Below are positions 15,797-23,763 of a DNA stretch of 30,056 nt, piece by piece. The notes under the pieces were generated by a model. The model saw nothing but the letters and a program-made list of their open reading frames with translations, did no database searches and was not told the origin of the DNA. The translations under genes and the position numbers were made by a program. Numbering within the stretch: position 1 is the first letter of the stretch; every line of letters begins with the position of its first letter. Source of the stretch: Brevibacillus sp. (GTDB taxonomy: Bacteria > Bacillota > Bacilli > Brevibacillales > Brevibacillaceae); assembly GCA_029240815.1 (NCBI GenBank), contig JARDZO010000053.1:1-30056 (forward strand), written 5' to 3'.

Positions 15797-17104
15797 CTAT
15801 TTTTTAAAAGGTGCAAACCAGGTCGCAGCTGACTTCTGCACTTCGTCCGCGACTTGTTCCGGCGTCAATTTGTTTAAATACATCCCCTGAAGCGAATTCT
15901 CCAGTGTCTTCTTGGTCGTCGGATTCCCTTCCGAAAAATGGACGATCATCAAGTACGGAGTAGAGCTGGACTGTGACAGCTCAGCCATTTTATTCAAGAG
16001 CGGATCCTGGATGGTCACTCCCGGCATGGCACTGATCATCTTCAACTCGTTGGCGAACATTTCCGCGAACTTTTTGGTCGTCATGAATTCCATAAACTTC
16101 AGTGCTTCCTGCTTGTGCTTCGATTTGGCATTCACAGCGTAAGAACCGTCTACCCATGTCGTGATGACCGATTTACCGTCATCCGTCGGCATCGGGAAGA
16201 CATCCAGCTGCATGTCAGGGTTCAGCTTCTTGATTCCTTCCAGCTCAAAGCTTCCGTTGATAAACATCGCTGCTTTTTCCGTAGCAAACAACGTACGCAT
16301 ATCATTCAGTTCAAGTCCTACATAATTTTCCGGGAAATAAGGAATGAGCTCTTGCATCCGCTGGAGGGATTTGAGAAATTCTGGGCTTTTCAGATCGCTT
16401 TCGCCCTTCAAGAGCTTGTCGATGGCCCCGTCTTTCAAGCTAGCTGGGGCAATCACACCGTGGCTCAGAGAAAGCAGCCAGCCTTCCTTTGCGCCAAAGG
16501 AAATCGGAGTGATACCTTTTTCTTTCAGAGCTTTGGCGGTGGCGATCAGCTCATCCCAGCTCTTTGGCTCTTTCAAACCGTTTTGTTCGAAGATTTTCTT
16601 GTTGTAGTAAAATTGCGTGGTACTGAGCGAAAGCGGCACACCGTAGACTTTGCCGTCTTTGCCCGTAGCTCCTGCGAGGACGTCTTTCGGGAAGTTCGTG
16701 ATGCCAGGCAAGCTGTCAAGCGGCTCCAAATACCCTGCTTCCGCCAAGGCAGTACCAGCGGCGTACGGGCGAAGCTGCAGAATGTCAGGACCGCTGTCAC
16801 TTTGGAGAGCTGTGTTTAGAATGGTGTTGTACTCCGTTGCCTTGAATGGTTTGAAATCGATCTTGATGTTCGGGTTTTCCGCTTCGAATGCTTGGATGAC
16901 CTTTGCGTAGCCCTCGGTATCTTCCACGCGCCAGCTATGCATGGACAACGTGACCTGTTCCCCGCCGCCTCCCTGGCTTCCACCGGGAGTGCTCCCTGGC
17001 TCACTGGGCTTTGCCGCATCTCCTCCGCCACCGCTACATCCGGTTAGTGCCATGGCAGCTGCAAGCAAGACGGAAGCTGCTGTGTGAAAACGAAACTGTT
17101 TCAT
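15797..17104 (-). CDS. Sugar ABC transporter substrate-binding lipoprotein
   Basis: The 435-residue protein has a lipoprotein signal peptide ending in LTGC (Cys23), a Gly/Ser/Pro-rich linker (24-50) and a type I sugar-binding protein body beginning VTLSMHSWRVED. Family features include IKIDFKPFKATEYNTILNTA and ITTWVDGSYAVNA. It would be tethered outside the membrane and hand sugar to the two permeases. Given MurQ, MurR and an amidase in the same operon, the ligand is probably MurNAc, a MurNAc-peptide or GlcNAc-MurNAc; this is inference from context. The ATG follows GGGGGAGGG by six bases. Confidence 0.93.
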   Translation of the reverse strand: MKQFRFHTAASVLLAAAMALTGCSGGGGDAAKPSEPGSTPGGSQGGGGEQVTLSMHSWRVEDTEGYAKVIQAFEAENPNIKIDFKPFKATEYNTILNTALQSDSGPDILQLRPYAAGTALAEAGYLEPLDSLPGITNFPKDVLAGATGKDGKVYGVPLSLSTTQFYYNKKIFEQNGLKEPKSWDELIATAKALKEKGITPISFGAKEGWLLSLSHGVIAPASLKDGAIDKLLKGESDLKSPEFLKSLQRMQELIPYFPENYVGLELNDMRTLFATEKAAMFINGSFELEGIKKLNPDMQLDVFPMPTDDGKSVITTWVDGSYAVNAKSKHKQEALKFMEFMTTKKFAEMFANELKMISAMPGVTIQDPLLNKMAELSQSSSTPYLMIVHFSEGNPTTKKTLENSLQGMYLNKLTPEQVADEVQKSAATWFAPFKK

Positions 17105-17158
17105 ACCTAACCCTCCCCCATTTTTCTAGTACCTGAAAGTGATTCATGCTCTATAAAG

Positions 17159-18196
17159 TCAAGCTCTGCGCAGATGAGCTGTGACTGCATCGTGAATCAT
17201 TGGCCGCAGTTGCCGCAATTGATGATCGCGTCCCAGATGCACTGCGTTGGTGAGAAAAATGACGGCCCACTCGTGTACAGGATCGATCCACATACTCGTT
17301 CCTGTAAAACCGGTATGACCGAAGCTATCAGGATGAAAACCGGAGCCGCAGCTCAGCTGGCCGTGTAGATCGTTGCATTGCCAGCCATATCCTCTGCGCT
17401 CTGTTCCACTCGGAGTCTGACAATGAATAGCGCGCTCTCGCCACTCTCTGTTGAGAATCGAATGCTCGTCGGAAATCCAGCTCAATGCGTATCGACATAG
17501 ATCATCGGCTGTAGCGAACAAGCCGGCATGTCCAGCAACTCCCCCCATGGCAAACGCCTTTTCGTCATGGACCTCTCCTGCGAGGTAGGTGCCGGTCAGC
17601 TGGCAAAATTCGGTTTGTGCAACCTCATTAAAAACCTGATTATTCGGACAATAAAGGGTGTGGTGCATGCCCAAGGGCGAGAAAACCCGTTTTGTGGCGA
17701 ACTCATCCAACTGCTCACCTGTCACCGCTTCTACCAACAGGCCGAGCCAGATCATTCCTAAATCACTGTAGACAACCTTTGTTCCCGGTTCCTGCAACAG
17801 CTGTTGACGATACAATAAGTCCGGCAAGACGAGATGACTATCGCGCCTGCGCTCCTCCAGATCGGCCGGCAAACCAGAGGTATGTGTGAGCAGCTGGGCA
17901 ATGGTGATGGAGAGCTTGTCATCCGGACAATCGGGGAAATAGCATCCGATTGCATCATCCGGGCTAATTTTTTCCTCTTGCATCAAGAGGAGCAGGGCAG
18001 GCAAAGTCGCTGTGACTTTCGTCAGGGATGCCAAATCATACAGGGTGTCATGCGTAACAGGGTGCGCACTCTTGATGCTCGTCACTCCAACATCACAAGC
18101 AAAGCTTATCTGGCGTCGCTGCACGACCCGCAGAGACGCACCCGGCAACAAACCTTTGTCCACCCATTCTTGCAGCAAATCCCTCACATCGTCCAT
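17159..18196 (-). CDS. Serine-hydrolase of the beta-lactamase fold, AmiE (YbbE)-like MurNAc-L-alanine amidase
   Basis: The 345-residue protein has all three motifs of class C-type serine hydrolases: SLTK (Ser57, Lys60), YSD (Tyr143) and GHTG (292-295). The segment GEVHDEKAFAMGGVAGHAGLF is like that of B. subtilis AmiE (YbbE), which removes the peptide from MurNAc and is encoded beside murQ, murR, murP and nagZ. The present protein lacks a signal peptide, whereas the B. subtilis enzyme is exported. If it is indeed AmiE-like, peptide removal would happen in the cytoplasm. The ATG follows AGGAGGAG closely and lies 13 bases after the regulator stop. A D-aminopeptidase or esterase role cannot be excluded. 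Confidence 0.82.
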   Translation of the reverse strand: MDDVRDLLQEWVDKGLLPGASLRVVQRRQISFACDVGVTSIKSAHPVTHDTLYDLASLTKVTATLPALLLLMQEEKISPDDAIGCYFPDCPDDKLSITIAQLLTHTSGLPADLEERRRDSHLVLPDLLYRQQLLQEPGTKVVYSDLGMIWLGLLVEAVTGEQLDEFATKRVFSPLGMHHTLYCPNNQVFNEVAQTEFCQLTGTYLAGEVHDEKAFAMGGVAGHAGLFATADDLCRYALSWISDEHSILNREWRERAIHCQTPSGTERRGYGWQCNDLHGQLSCGSGFHPDSFGHTGFTGTSMWIDPVHEWAVIFLTNAVHLGRDHQLRQLRPMIHDAVTAHLRRA

Positions 18197-18209
18197 GCCC
18201 TTCTCCTCC

Positions 18210-19070
18210 TCAATTGGATGAGCGTTTTGTCCGGCTGACTGCCAATCTCGTTTTCTCTAGCAGGGGAATGACTTCTTCCTGCGTTCGGCTGACCATGGCG
18301 ATAAATAAAATATCGATCACATTCAATTGGGCGATACGTGACGCCATCGCGCCACTGCGAACGCTTTTTTCTACAGAGCTGGTAAACAATCGGATACTCG
18401 CCAGATCCGCTACCGGTGACGAACCAAACTTCGTCAGGCTTATGATCGTCGCCCCCTGCTGCTTGGCTTCCGTCAACGACTGGATGATGTCCTCCGTCTG
18501 CCCCGAATACGAGATCCCGAAAGCGACATCCTGTTCCGTCAAATTGACTGCTGAGGTCAGCTGAGCATGAAAATCGGAATAGGCTTCGCACCACAAGTTG
18601 ATGCGGGATAGCTTTTGCTTGATATCATCGGCGATCACCGCAGATGCCCCCACGCCGTACACGTCGATTTTGCGTGCACGGGACAAGGCCTCGGCCGCAC
18701 GCTTAACTTCCTCACTCGACAAAACAGACAGCGTATCCTGGATCGACTGGACATTATTCCAGCTTACCGCCTGCATGATAGACTCTACTGAACCTTCCAT
18801 CATGATTTCCTGATAGCTTCCAACTCCTGCGGTGTGTTTGTTCAGATCTCCGGCAATACGCAGCTTCAATTCCTGGTAGCCTTTCATATTTAACGAACGG
18901 GCTAGGCGAATAATTGTCGCTTCGGATACTCCGCTCAACTCCGCCAGCTTTTGTACGGATAGCTTCACCACATCTTCTGGTTGTTTCAAAATAAACTGAG
19001 CCACCTTGCGTTCGGATGGCTTCAACTCGTCCAATATCGCTTGTAGACTGACTAGACCTCCATTTAGCAT
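18210..19070 (-). CDS. murR: RpiR family regulator of the MurNAc operon (MurR-like)
   Basis: The 286-residue protein has an N-terminal HTH_6 domain (about 1-77) with LAELSGVSEATIIRLARSLNMKGYQELK, and a SIS sugar-phosphate-binding domain (about 110-240) with DVYGVGASAVIADDIKQKL and GISYSGQTEDI. RpiR proteins linked to murQ (MurR) sense MurNAc-6-phosphate. Being first in the operon and divergent from mtaD, it probably regulates its own promoter. The ATG at 19070 is used; a GTG three codons earlier is an equal candidate, as neither has a strong ribosome site. Its stop lies in the ribosome site of the next gene. Confidence 0.9.
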   Translation of the reverse strand: MLNGGLVSLQAILDELKPSERKVAQFILKQPEDVVKLSVQKLAELSGVSEATIIRLARSLNMKGYQELKLRIAGDLNKHTAGVGSYQEIMMEGSVESIMQAVSWNNVQSIQDTLSVLSSEEVKRAAEALSRARKIDVYGVGASAVIADDIKQKLSRINLWCEAYSDFHAQLTSAVNLTEQDVAFGISYSGQTEDIIQSLTEAKQQGATIISLTKFGSSPVADLASIRLFTSSVEKSVRSGAMASRIAQLNVIDILFIAMVSRTQEEVIPLLEKTRLAVSRTKRSSN

Positions 19071-19102
19071 AAATGACACCGCTTTCTCGATTACTTACCT
19101 AC

Positions 19103-19131
19103 ATTTTATGAAGCATTATTTCTCGCGTCAA
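19103..19131 (-). promoter_or_regulatory. Sigma-A promoter of the MurNAc operon
   Basis: On the minus strand TTGACG (19131-19126), a spacer of exactly 17 bases and TAAAAT (19108-19103) give a near-consensus promoter. Just upstream is an ATTGTT...AACAAT inverted repeat (about 19131-19150). The -35 lies within TCGCGTCAA, a 9-base word that recurs at 19230-19238 in front of mtaD. Confidence 0.85.
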
Positions 19132-19217
19132 TTGTTATCTAATAAACAATATTTCAAAAGAACAAAGATAATGACTAATTTGGCGATTTGTTCCCTCTAT
19201 TCCCATTGCAACTCCTC

Positions 19218-19246
19218 TTGACTTTGACGTCGCGTCAAGCTTTACG
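19218..19246 (+). promoter_or_regulatory. Possible promoter/operator of mtaD with inverted repeat
   Basis: TTGACT (19218-19223) lies 17 bases before a poor -10, TTTACG (19241-19246). The spacer holds a perfect inverted repeat, TTGACG and CGTCAA around TCG (19224-19238), a plausible repressor site. The promoter call is weak; the inverted repeat is certain. Confidence 0.45.
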
Positions 19247-19281
19247 CTAGGAACCAGGAATGACTAGAGGAGGAAACGAAC

Positions 19282-20574
19282 TTGCAAAGCTTTATGATCA
19301 AAGGATGCTCCATCCTGACCATGGTGCAGGGAGACAAACCGTTTGTCGGTGATTTGCTGATCGAAGGAGGCCGAATCACGAACATCGCTGCATCGATTGA
19401 GCAGCAGGTCGACAACGTGATCGACGGAAAGGGTATGGTGGCTATGCCTGGATTGATTAATGCTCACAATCACTCTAGCATGTCACTCTTGCGCGCTTTT
19501 TCAGATGATCTCAAGCTGATGGACTGGCTGGACAAAAAAATGTTGCCTGCCGAAGCGCGAATGACCAAGGAAGACATCTACTGGGGAACGATGCTCGGGG
19601 CTGCAGAAATGATCGCCTCTGGCACCACCGCATTTGCTGATATGTACGTTCAGATGGATGCAGTTGCTCAAGCAGTCATGGACAGTGGGATGCGGGCTGC
19701 TCTGACCCGCGGACTCGTCTTCCTAGAGGACGATGGCGGACGCCGCATGATCGAGGCATTGGACTTGATCGACAACTGGACTGGAGCCGGAGATGGACGC
19801 ATTACCACCATGCTCGGTCCACACGCTCCTTATACGTGCCCTCCGGAACCGTTGACAGAGGTAATTGAACTGGCACGAAACAGACGCATTCCGCTGCACA
19901 TCCATCTGGCTGAGACCCTCGAGGAAGTGGAAAAAATCCGCGCACGCTACCATCAGACCCCAACGGAATATTTGCACGAGCTGGGGCTTTTCTCCGGCAA
20001 TCACGTCCTGCTCGCCCACGCTGTCCATTTGACAAAGGATGATGTGCTCCTATTGCGCGGCATGCGTGGGGGAGTCTCTCACAATCCAGTCAGCAACCTC
20101 AAGCTGGGCTGCGGGATTGCTCCTGTGCGGGAGATGATTTCTCAGGGTGTCACGGTCGGCTTGGGGACAGACGGAGCGGGTAGTGCGACGACTCTGGATA
20201 TGTTTGCAGAAGTGAAAGCTGCGACATGGATGCAAAAGCTGGATTCCGGCGATCCTACTGTACTACCCGCTGAGCAGGCACTGCGTATGGCGACGATCGA
20301 GAGCGCCAAACTGCTCGGTATCGATGCGGAGGTAGGAACACTGGAAGTGGGCAAACGAGCCGATCTCATTTTGATTGATCTGGACAAACCGCATCTTTGG
20401 CCTGTCCACGACCTCCATTCCTTGATCGCCTATAGCGCCACCGGAGCGGACGTCGATACAACAATCGTAAACGGTCAAATTCTGATGCGAAAACGCCAAC
20501 TGCTGAGTATGTCCTGGGAAGATGTCAGACGGGAAGTCACTCACCGTTCTGCCCGGTTGGTTGAAGGTTTGTAG
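19282..20574 (+). CDS. mtaD: 5-methylthioadenosine/S-adenosylhomocysteine deaminase
   Basis: The 430-residue amidohydrolase converts methylthioadenosine or S-adenosylhomocysteine to the inosyl form with release of ammonia. Metal and catalytic residues are visible: AHNH (His62, His64), GPHAPYT (His181), HIHLAET (His208, Glu211), LAHAVHL and GLGTDGAGS (Asp297). The conserved VGTLEVGKRADLILIDLD closes the barrel near the C-terminus. The start is TTG, eight bases after AGGAGG. The gene stands alone, divergent from the MurNAc operon, and ends in a strong terminator. A related guanine or cytosine deaminase role is less likely given the GPHAPYT and SHNPVSNLKL motifs. Confidence 0.9.
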   Translation: MQSFMIKGCSILTMVQGDKPFVGDLLIEGGRITNIAASIEQQVDNVIDGKGMVAMPGLINAHNHSSMSLLRAFSDDLKLMDWLDKKMLPAEARMTKEDIYWGTMLGAAEMIASGTTAFADMYVQMDAVAQAVMDSGMRAALTRGLVFLEDDGGRRMIEALDLIDNWTGAGDGRITTMLGPHAPYTCPPEPLTEVIELARNRRIPLHIHLAETLEEVEKIRARYHQTPTEYLHELGLFSGNHVLLAHAVHLTKDDVLLLRGMRGGVSHNPVSNLKLGCGIAPVREMISQGVTVGLGTDGAGSATTLDMFAEVKAATWMQKLDSGDPTVLPAEQALRMATIESAKLLGIDAEVGTLEVGKRADLILIDLDKPHLWPVHDLHSLIAYSATGADVDTTIVNGQILMRKRQLLSMSWEDVRREVTHRSARLVEGL

Positions 20575-20630
20575 TCTAGCAAAAAAGCCGCCTTTCCTCC
20601 AAAGGAAAGGCGGCCTTTTTTTGCTAGACT
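20573..20630. terminator. Two-way rho-independent terminator between mtaD and the YtkL-type gene
   Basis: An 11-bp GC-rich stem (20587-20597 with 20604-20614) is flanked by six A and seven T residues, and by an outer AGTCTAGC/GCTAGACT repeat. The A and T runs make it work on both strands, so it ends both convergent genes. Confidence 0.93.
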
Positions 20631-20638
20631 CGCTAGTC

Positions 20639-21334
20639 TTACGATAAACGCAGCGATTCTCCTGGCTTGAGTGCCTTACCGCGGATGTCTTTTTCAGCCA
20701 ACTCCGCCACGAATGCCTCGCCGTCCTGTTGAATCGGCGGGAAAGTATCGTAGTGAATCGGAACGACGTAATCTGCTTTCACCCATTCTGCCGCTACCAA
20801 CGCATCCTCTGGTCCCATCGTGAAGAGGTCACCAATCGGGAGGAAAGCAAGGTCGATGTCATGGCGTTCGCCCAACAGCTTCATATCGCCGAATAGTCCG
20901 GTATCACCCGAATGATAAACGGTTTTGCCACCCATTTCGATAATGAAACCGCCTGGCATCCCCATGTACACAATCTGATTTTGCTCATCAAGTACGACGG
21001 CAGAGCTATGGAACGCCTGTGTCATTTTGACTTTTCCAAATGGGAGTGTAACCGATCCGCCCAGATTCATCGCGATCGTCTTGGCTCCCTGCCAGCTCAA
21101 GTACGTAGCCAGCTCGTGTGTCGCCACGATCGTCGCATCATTCGCCAGAGCCAGCTCAACGGCATCCAGAATGTGATCCATATGCCCGTGTGTCAGCAAG
21201 ATATACTGCACGTGAATGTCTGCCAGCTTGGTTGTCACCTGCGAATTTCCCGTAATAAACGGGTCGATCATGATGGAATGACCTTCTGCTGACAATTGAA
21301 CGGAAGAATGTCCGTGAAACTTGATATCTAACAT
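20639..21334 (-). CDS. Metallo-beta-lactamase-fold hydrolase, YtkL/UPF0173 family
   Basis: The 231-residue protein is a single metallo-beta-lactamase domain. The metal motif THGHMDH (His49, His51, Asp53, His54) follows FHGHSSVQL and IDPF near the start, then [15 protein letters not shown] and the late VPIHYDTFP histidine. This matches the conserved UPF0173 family (B. subtilis YtkL), whose physiological substrate is not settled as far as I know. The ATG follows CAGGGGAA closely. It has no partner gene on its strand: a terminator of the next gene lies upstream and the shared terminator downstream. Confidence 0.92.
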   Translation of the reverse strand: MLDIKFHGHSSVQLSAEGHSIMIDPFITGNSQVTTKLADIHVQYILLTHGHMDHILDAVELALANDATIVATHELATYLSWQGAKTIAMNLGGSVTLPFGKVKMTQAFHSSAVVLDEQNQIVYMGMPGGFIIEMGGKTVYHSGDTGLFGDMKLLGERHDIDLAFLPIGDLFTMGPEDALVAAEWVKADYVVPIHYDTFPPIQQDGEAFVAELAEKDIRGKALKPGESLRLS

Positions 21335-21431
21335 AGTTTCCCCTGCCTTCTTCGTAATCTTTCAATACCTCTACCATGTTACCACGAAGAAGGGTGGGAA
21401 TAAAATCCAAGTAATTTAACTTTTCCATTCC

Positions 21432-21460
21432 GAAAAAAGCTGCCGATTGCTCGACAGCTT
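21432..21460 (-). terminator. Rho-independent terminator after the small Sm-like gene
   Basis: On the minus strand AAGCTGTCGA (21460-21451) pairs with TCGGCAGCTT (21446-21437), ten pairs with one G-U and a GCAA tetraloop, followed by a run of six T residues overlapping the stem end. Confidence 0.9.
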
Positions 21461-21505
21461 AGAACACCTTGCATCCTCTTATGAGCAGGCAAGTGCTCTG
21501 CTTAT

Positions 21506-21700
21506 TTAACAGTTAGGGTCGTGCTCCGTTACTGCAATGATTTTTGAGTCACGAATGACAATACGGCGATTATTGTCATACTCGCGGAGGATTAATGTCG
21601 TCGATTTCACCTCAACCAGCCGACCAAAAAAATTACCGCGCACCGTTTCCACTTTTACATTTTTCCCTTCAAGCTTCTTCACTTGGTCTTTAAATGCCAT
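21506..21700 (-). CDS. Small DUF2642-like (Sm-fold-like) protein
   Basis: This 64-residue protein reads as a short beta barrel: KLEGKNVKVETVRGNFFGRLVEVKSTTLILRE and then a strand pair RRIVIRDSKIIAV, with a C-terminal HDPNC tail. The alternation resembles DUF2642/YuzF-type small proteins of Bacillales and Sm-like folds; I cannot be sure of the family. The ATG follows GGAGGG by seven bases; a TTG two codons earlier is too close to that site. It has its own terminator, so it is a single-gene unit. Function unknown; relatives are often linked with spores. Confidence 0.7.
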   Translation of the reverse strand: MAFKDQVKKLEGKNVKVETVRGNFFGRLVEVKSTTLILREYDNNRRIVIRDSKIIAVTEHDPNC

Positions 21701-21949
21701 GGTCAATCCCTCCTTCTATCGCATCCTATGTACACTTGGCCTCGCCCTACTAGAGCAAACGCGGATAAAAGTCGAAAATGTACTTGTACCCCCACTTCAT
21801 ATGTCTTGATTCAACATGTCCATCGACAGTCGGACAACTTTTGTACGAACACTGCAGGAATTTGTCGCACGATTCCATACAGGAAAACCACTGAATGCAA
21901 AGAAACCGTATAAAGAAGGTTCTTCAGTAATAGACAGGAGGGATAACCG

Positions 21950-22522
21950 ATGGGGAATGTCATAGAATTGGTAGCGAGAGAACGCACTTACAGCGGCAGG
22001 GAAGTAGCGGATCTACTGGGAATTGGAGCGAGTACGCTGCGCAAGTGGAGCATGCTCTTGGAACAGAATGGCTACTGGTTTCTCAGGGATAGTCAAAACC
22101 GTCGCGAGTACAGGCAGATGGATGTCGCTGCCCTGCAACGTTTTTATCGCTTGACCAAAGATCAGCTACTTCCTCAAGAGGAAGCTGCTCTCATGATCGT
22201 CAGTCACGATGTTGCTTTGCCCGCTCGTGTGGAAACAGCTGTCGCTCTGGCACCTTCTGTCCCTGCCCCTGTCAGCAGCAGCGTCTGGGAAGAAAAGCTG
22301 CACGCACTGGCAGTCCATGTCCAGCAACAGGATGCCGCCCATCAGGCGTTGCTCGAGCGGGTCGAAAAACAGGAAGTGTACATCCGCTCAAACCTCAAAG
22401 AACGGGATCGACGCTTGATGAAGGCGATGAATGACATTATGGATGCCAAGATGGAACTCTCTAAAATAAAGGACGAGCAGCGGAAGACTTCGATTTGGCA
22501 CAAGCTGTTTCGGTTGCAATAA
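21950..22522 (+). CDS. MerR-type HTH protein with coiled coil (RacA/DUF3967-like)
   Basis: The 190-residue protein has an N-terminal MerR-like winged helix (about 12-70: YSGREVADLLGIGASTLRKWS, then wing residues NRREYRQMDVAAL). A proline/alanine linker (about 92-108) and a long coiled coil (about 110-180) follow, and the tail is basic and aromatic, SIWHKLFRLQ. This build is shared by RacA-type chromosome-anchoring proteins and by phage or plasmid DUF3967 proteins. The tail could be a small amphipathic membrane or protein anchor. The ATG follows AGGAGGG by seven bases. The gene stands alone, divergent from the small Sm-like gene. Regulator versus structural DNA-anchoring roles cannot be separated from sequence. 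Confidence 0.75.
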   Translation: MGNVIELVARERTYSGREVADLLGIGASTLRKWSMLLEQNGYWFLRDSQNRREYRQMDVAALQRFYRLTKDQLLPQEEAALMIVSHDVALPARVETAVALAPSVPAPVSSSVWEEKLHALAVHVQQQDAAHQALLERVEKQEVYIRSNLKERDRRLMKAMNDIMDAKMELSKIKDEQRKTSIWHKLFRLQ

Positions 22523-22535
22523 ATGAAAAGCCTAA

Positions 22536-22580
22536 ATAAAAAACCTCCCGTTTTGGTAAACAGGAGGCCTAGCTTTTGTT
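22536..22580. terminator. Two-way terminator between the HTH gene and the M20D pseudogene
   Basis: CCTCC (22544-22548) pairs with GGAGG (22563-22567) and an inner GTTT/AAAC continues the stem across one mismatch. A six-A run precedes it and T-rich sequence follows, so it can end transcripts from both sides. The minus-strand T run is the better one. Confidence 0.75.
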
Positions 22581-22595
22581 TTATTTTACGAACGT

Positions 22596-23734
22596 TTATT
22601 CGTTTTCCATCACGATTTTTTTTGCGGCATAAACGAACATCTTTACACCTACTGCAAGCGCGTCCTCGTCAATCGTAAAGCGAGGATGGTGGTGAGGATA
22701 GGTAATGCCTTTTTCCTGGTTGCCCGCTCCTACGTAGAAGAAGCAACCCGGTGCCTTCTGCATAAATGCCGAGAAATCTTCTCCGCCCATATTCGGGCGC
22801 ATGTGATCGACCCACTCTGCTCCCAAGGCTTCCACCACTACCTCTTCCATCAACTGCGTGACTTCAGCGTCATTGATTACTGGACGATAGCCAAACTCGT
22901 AAGTGAACTCATAGGTGGCACCGTGCGCCTCGGTAATCCCTTTGATTACGCGCTCCATGAGCTTTGGAACGCTCTCACGCAAATCTTTGTCAAAGCTGCG
23001 TACTGTCCCGCAAATTTCTACCGCACCCGGAATGACATTGTGTGTCGTTCCACCCACGAATTTTGTTACGGAGAGCACCAGATTTTCCAACGGATCAGCA
23101 TTCCGGGAGACGATATGCTGCAAATTGGTAACCACCTGTGAAGCGATTGCGATACTGTCGATGGTCTGATGCGGCAGAGCAGCATGACCGCCTTTTCCGA
23201 ATACATTGATCCAGAACGTATCAGGGGCAGCCATCATCGGCCCTGGGCAAATGCCAACGGTACCATAATCCATCGTTGCCCACAAATGCGTCCCGATGAC
23301 CATATCTACGCCATCCATTACGCCTGCCTGCACCATTTCCTCCGCGCCGCCCGGATAGATCTCCTCTGCGTGCTGGAAGAAAAATCGTACTTCCCCTTTG
23401 ATCTTCTCCTGCATGCCGGAGAGAATCTTGGCCGTTCCCAGCAGCATGGATGTATGTCCATCGTGGCCGCACGCATGCATGACGCCTGGATTTTTCGAAA
23501 CGAACTCAAAGTTGTTTTCTTCTGTAATGGCAAGAGCGTCCATGTCAGCTCTCATCGCCAGCACCTTACCCGGTTGGGACCCGATCAAACGCGCCATGAC
23601 GCTGTTCTTGGGAACTGTGCTGTCTTCTCCTCGTGAAAGGAAAGCTCCGGATGCTGATGCAAATAACGACGCCATTCGATTACTTGCTGCTTGATGTCTT
23701 CCACTGCTTGATTGAGCGTTGCTGTTGCTGTCAA
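22596..23734 (-). pseudogene. M20D amidohydrolase (N-acyl-amino acid/hippurate hydrolase type), frameshifted
   Basis: The gene begins at a TTG seven bases after GGAGGAG and first encodes a normal M20D N-terminus, VIEWRRYLHQHPELSF, up to EEKTAQF. That frame then stops at a TGA. The rest, from PKNSVMARLIGSQPG on, is in another frame and carries all later motifs: RADMDAL, HACGHDGHT, the HAEE glutamates, THNVIPG and NMGGEDFSAF. About 17 residues normally found between EEKTAQF and PKNSV are absent. Both facts fit one deletion of about 50 bases near 23606-23616. The enzyme would hydrolyse N-acyl amino acids using two metal ions. As it stands only a truncated product could be made. A sequencing or assembly error is the alternative. 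Confidence 0.85.
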
Positions 23735-23763
23735 CTTCGTTCTCCTCCTCCAATTGCCTCTCG

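Noticed and set aside
17134..17147. TGAAAGTGATTCA resembling a catabolite-repression (cre) site before the binding-protein gene
   Set aside because: It is one base short of the cre pattern and lacks the central CG, so it is not supported.
23606..23616. Programmed frameshift in the M20D gene
   Set aside because: No slippery run or stimulating structure is seen, and about 17 family residues are missing as well, which a frameshift alone cannot explain.
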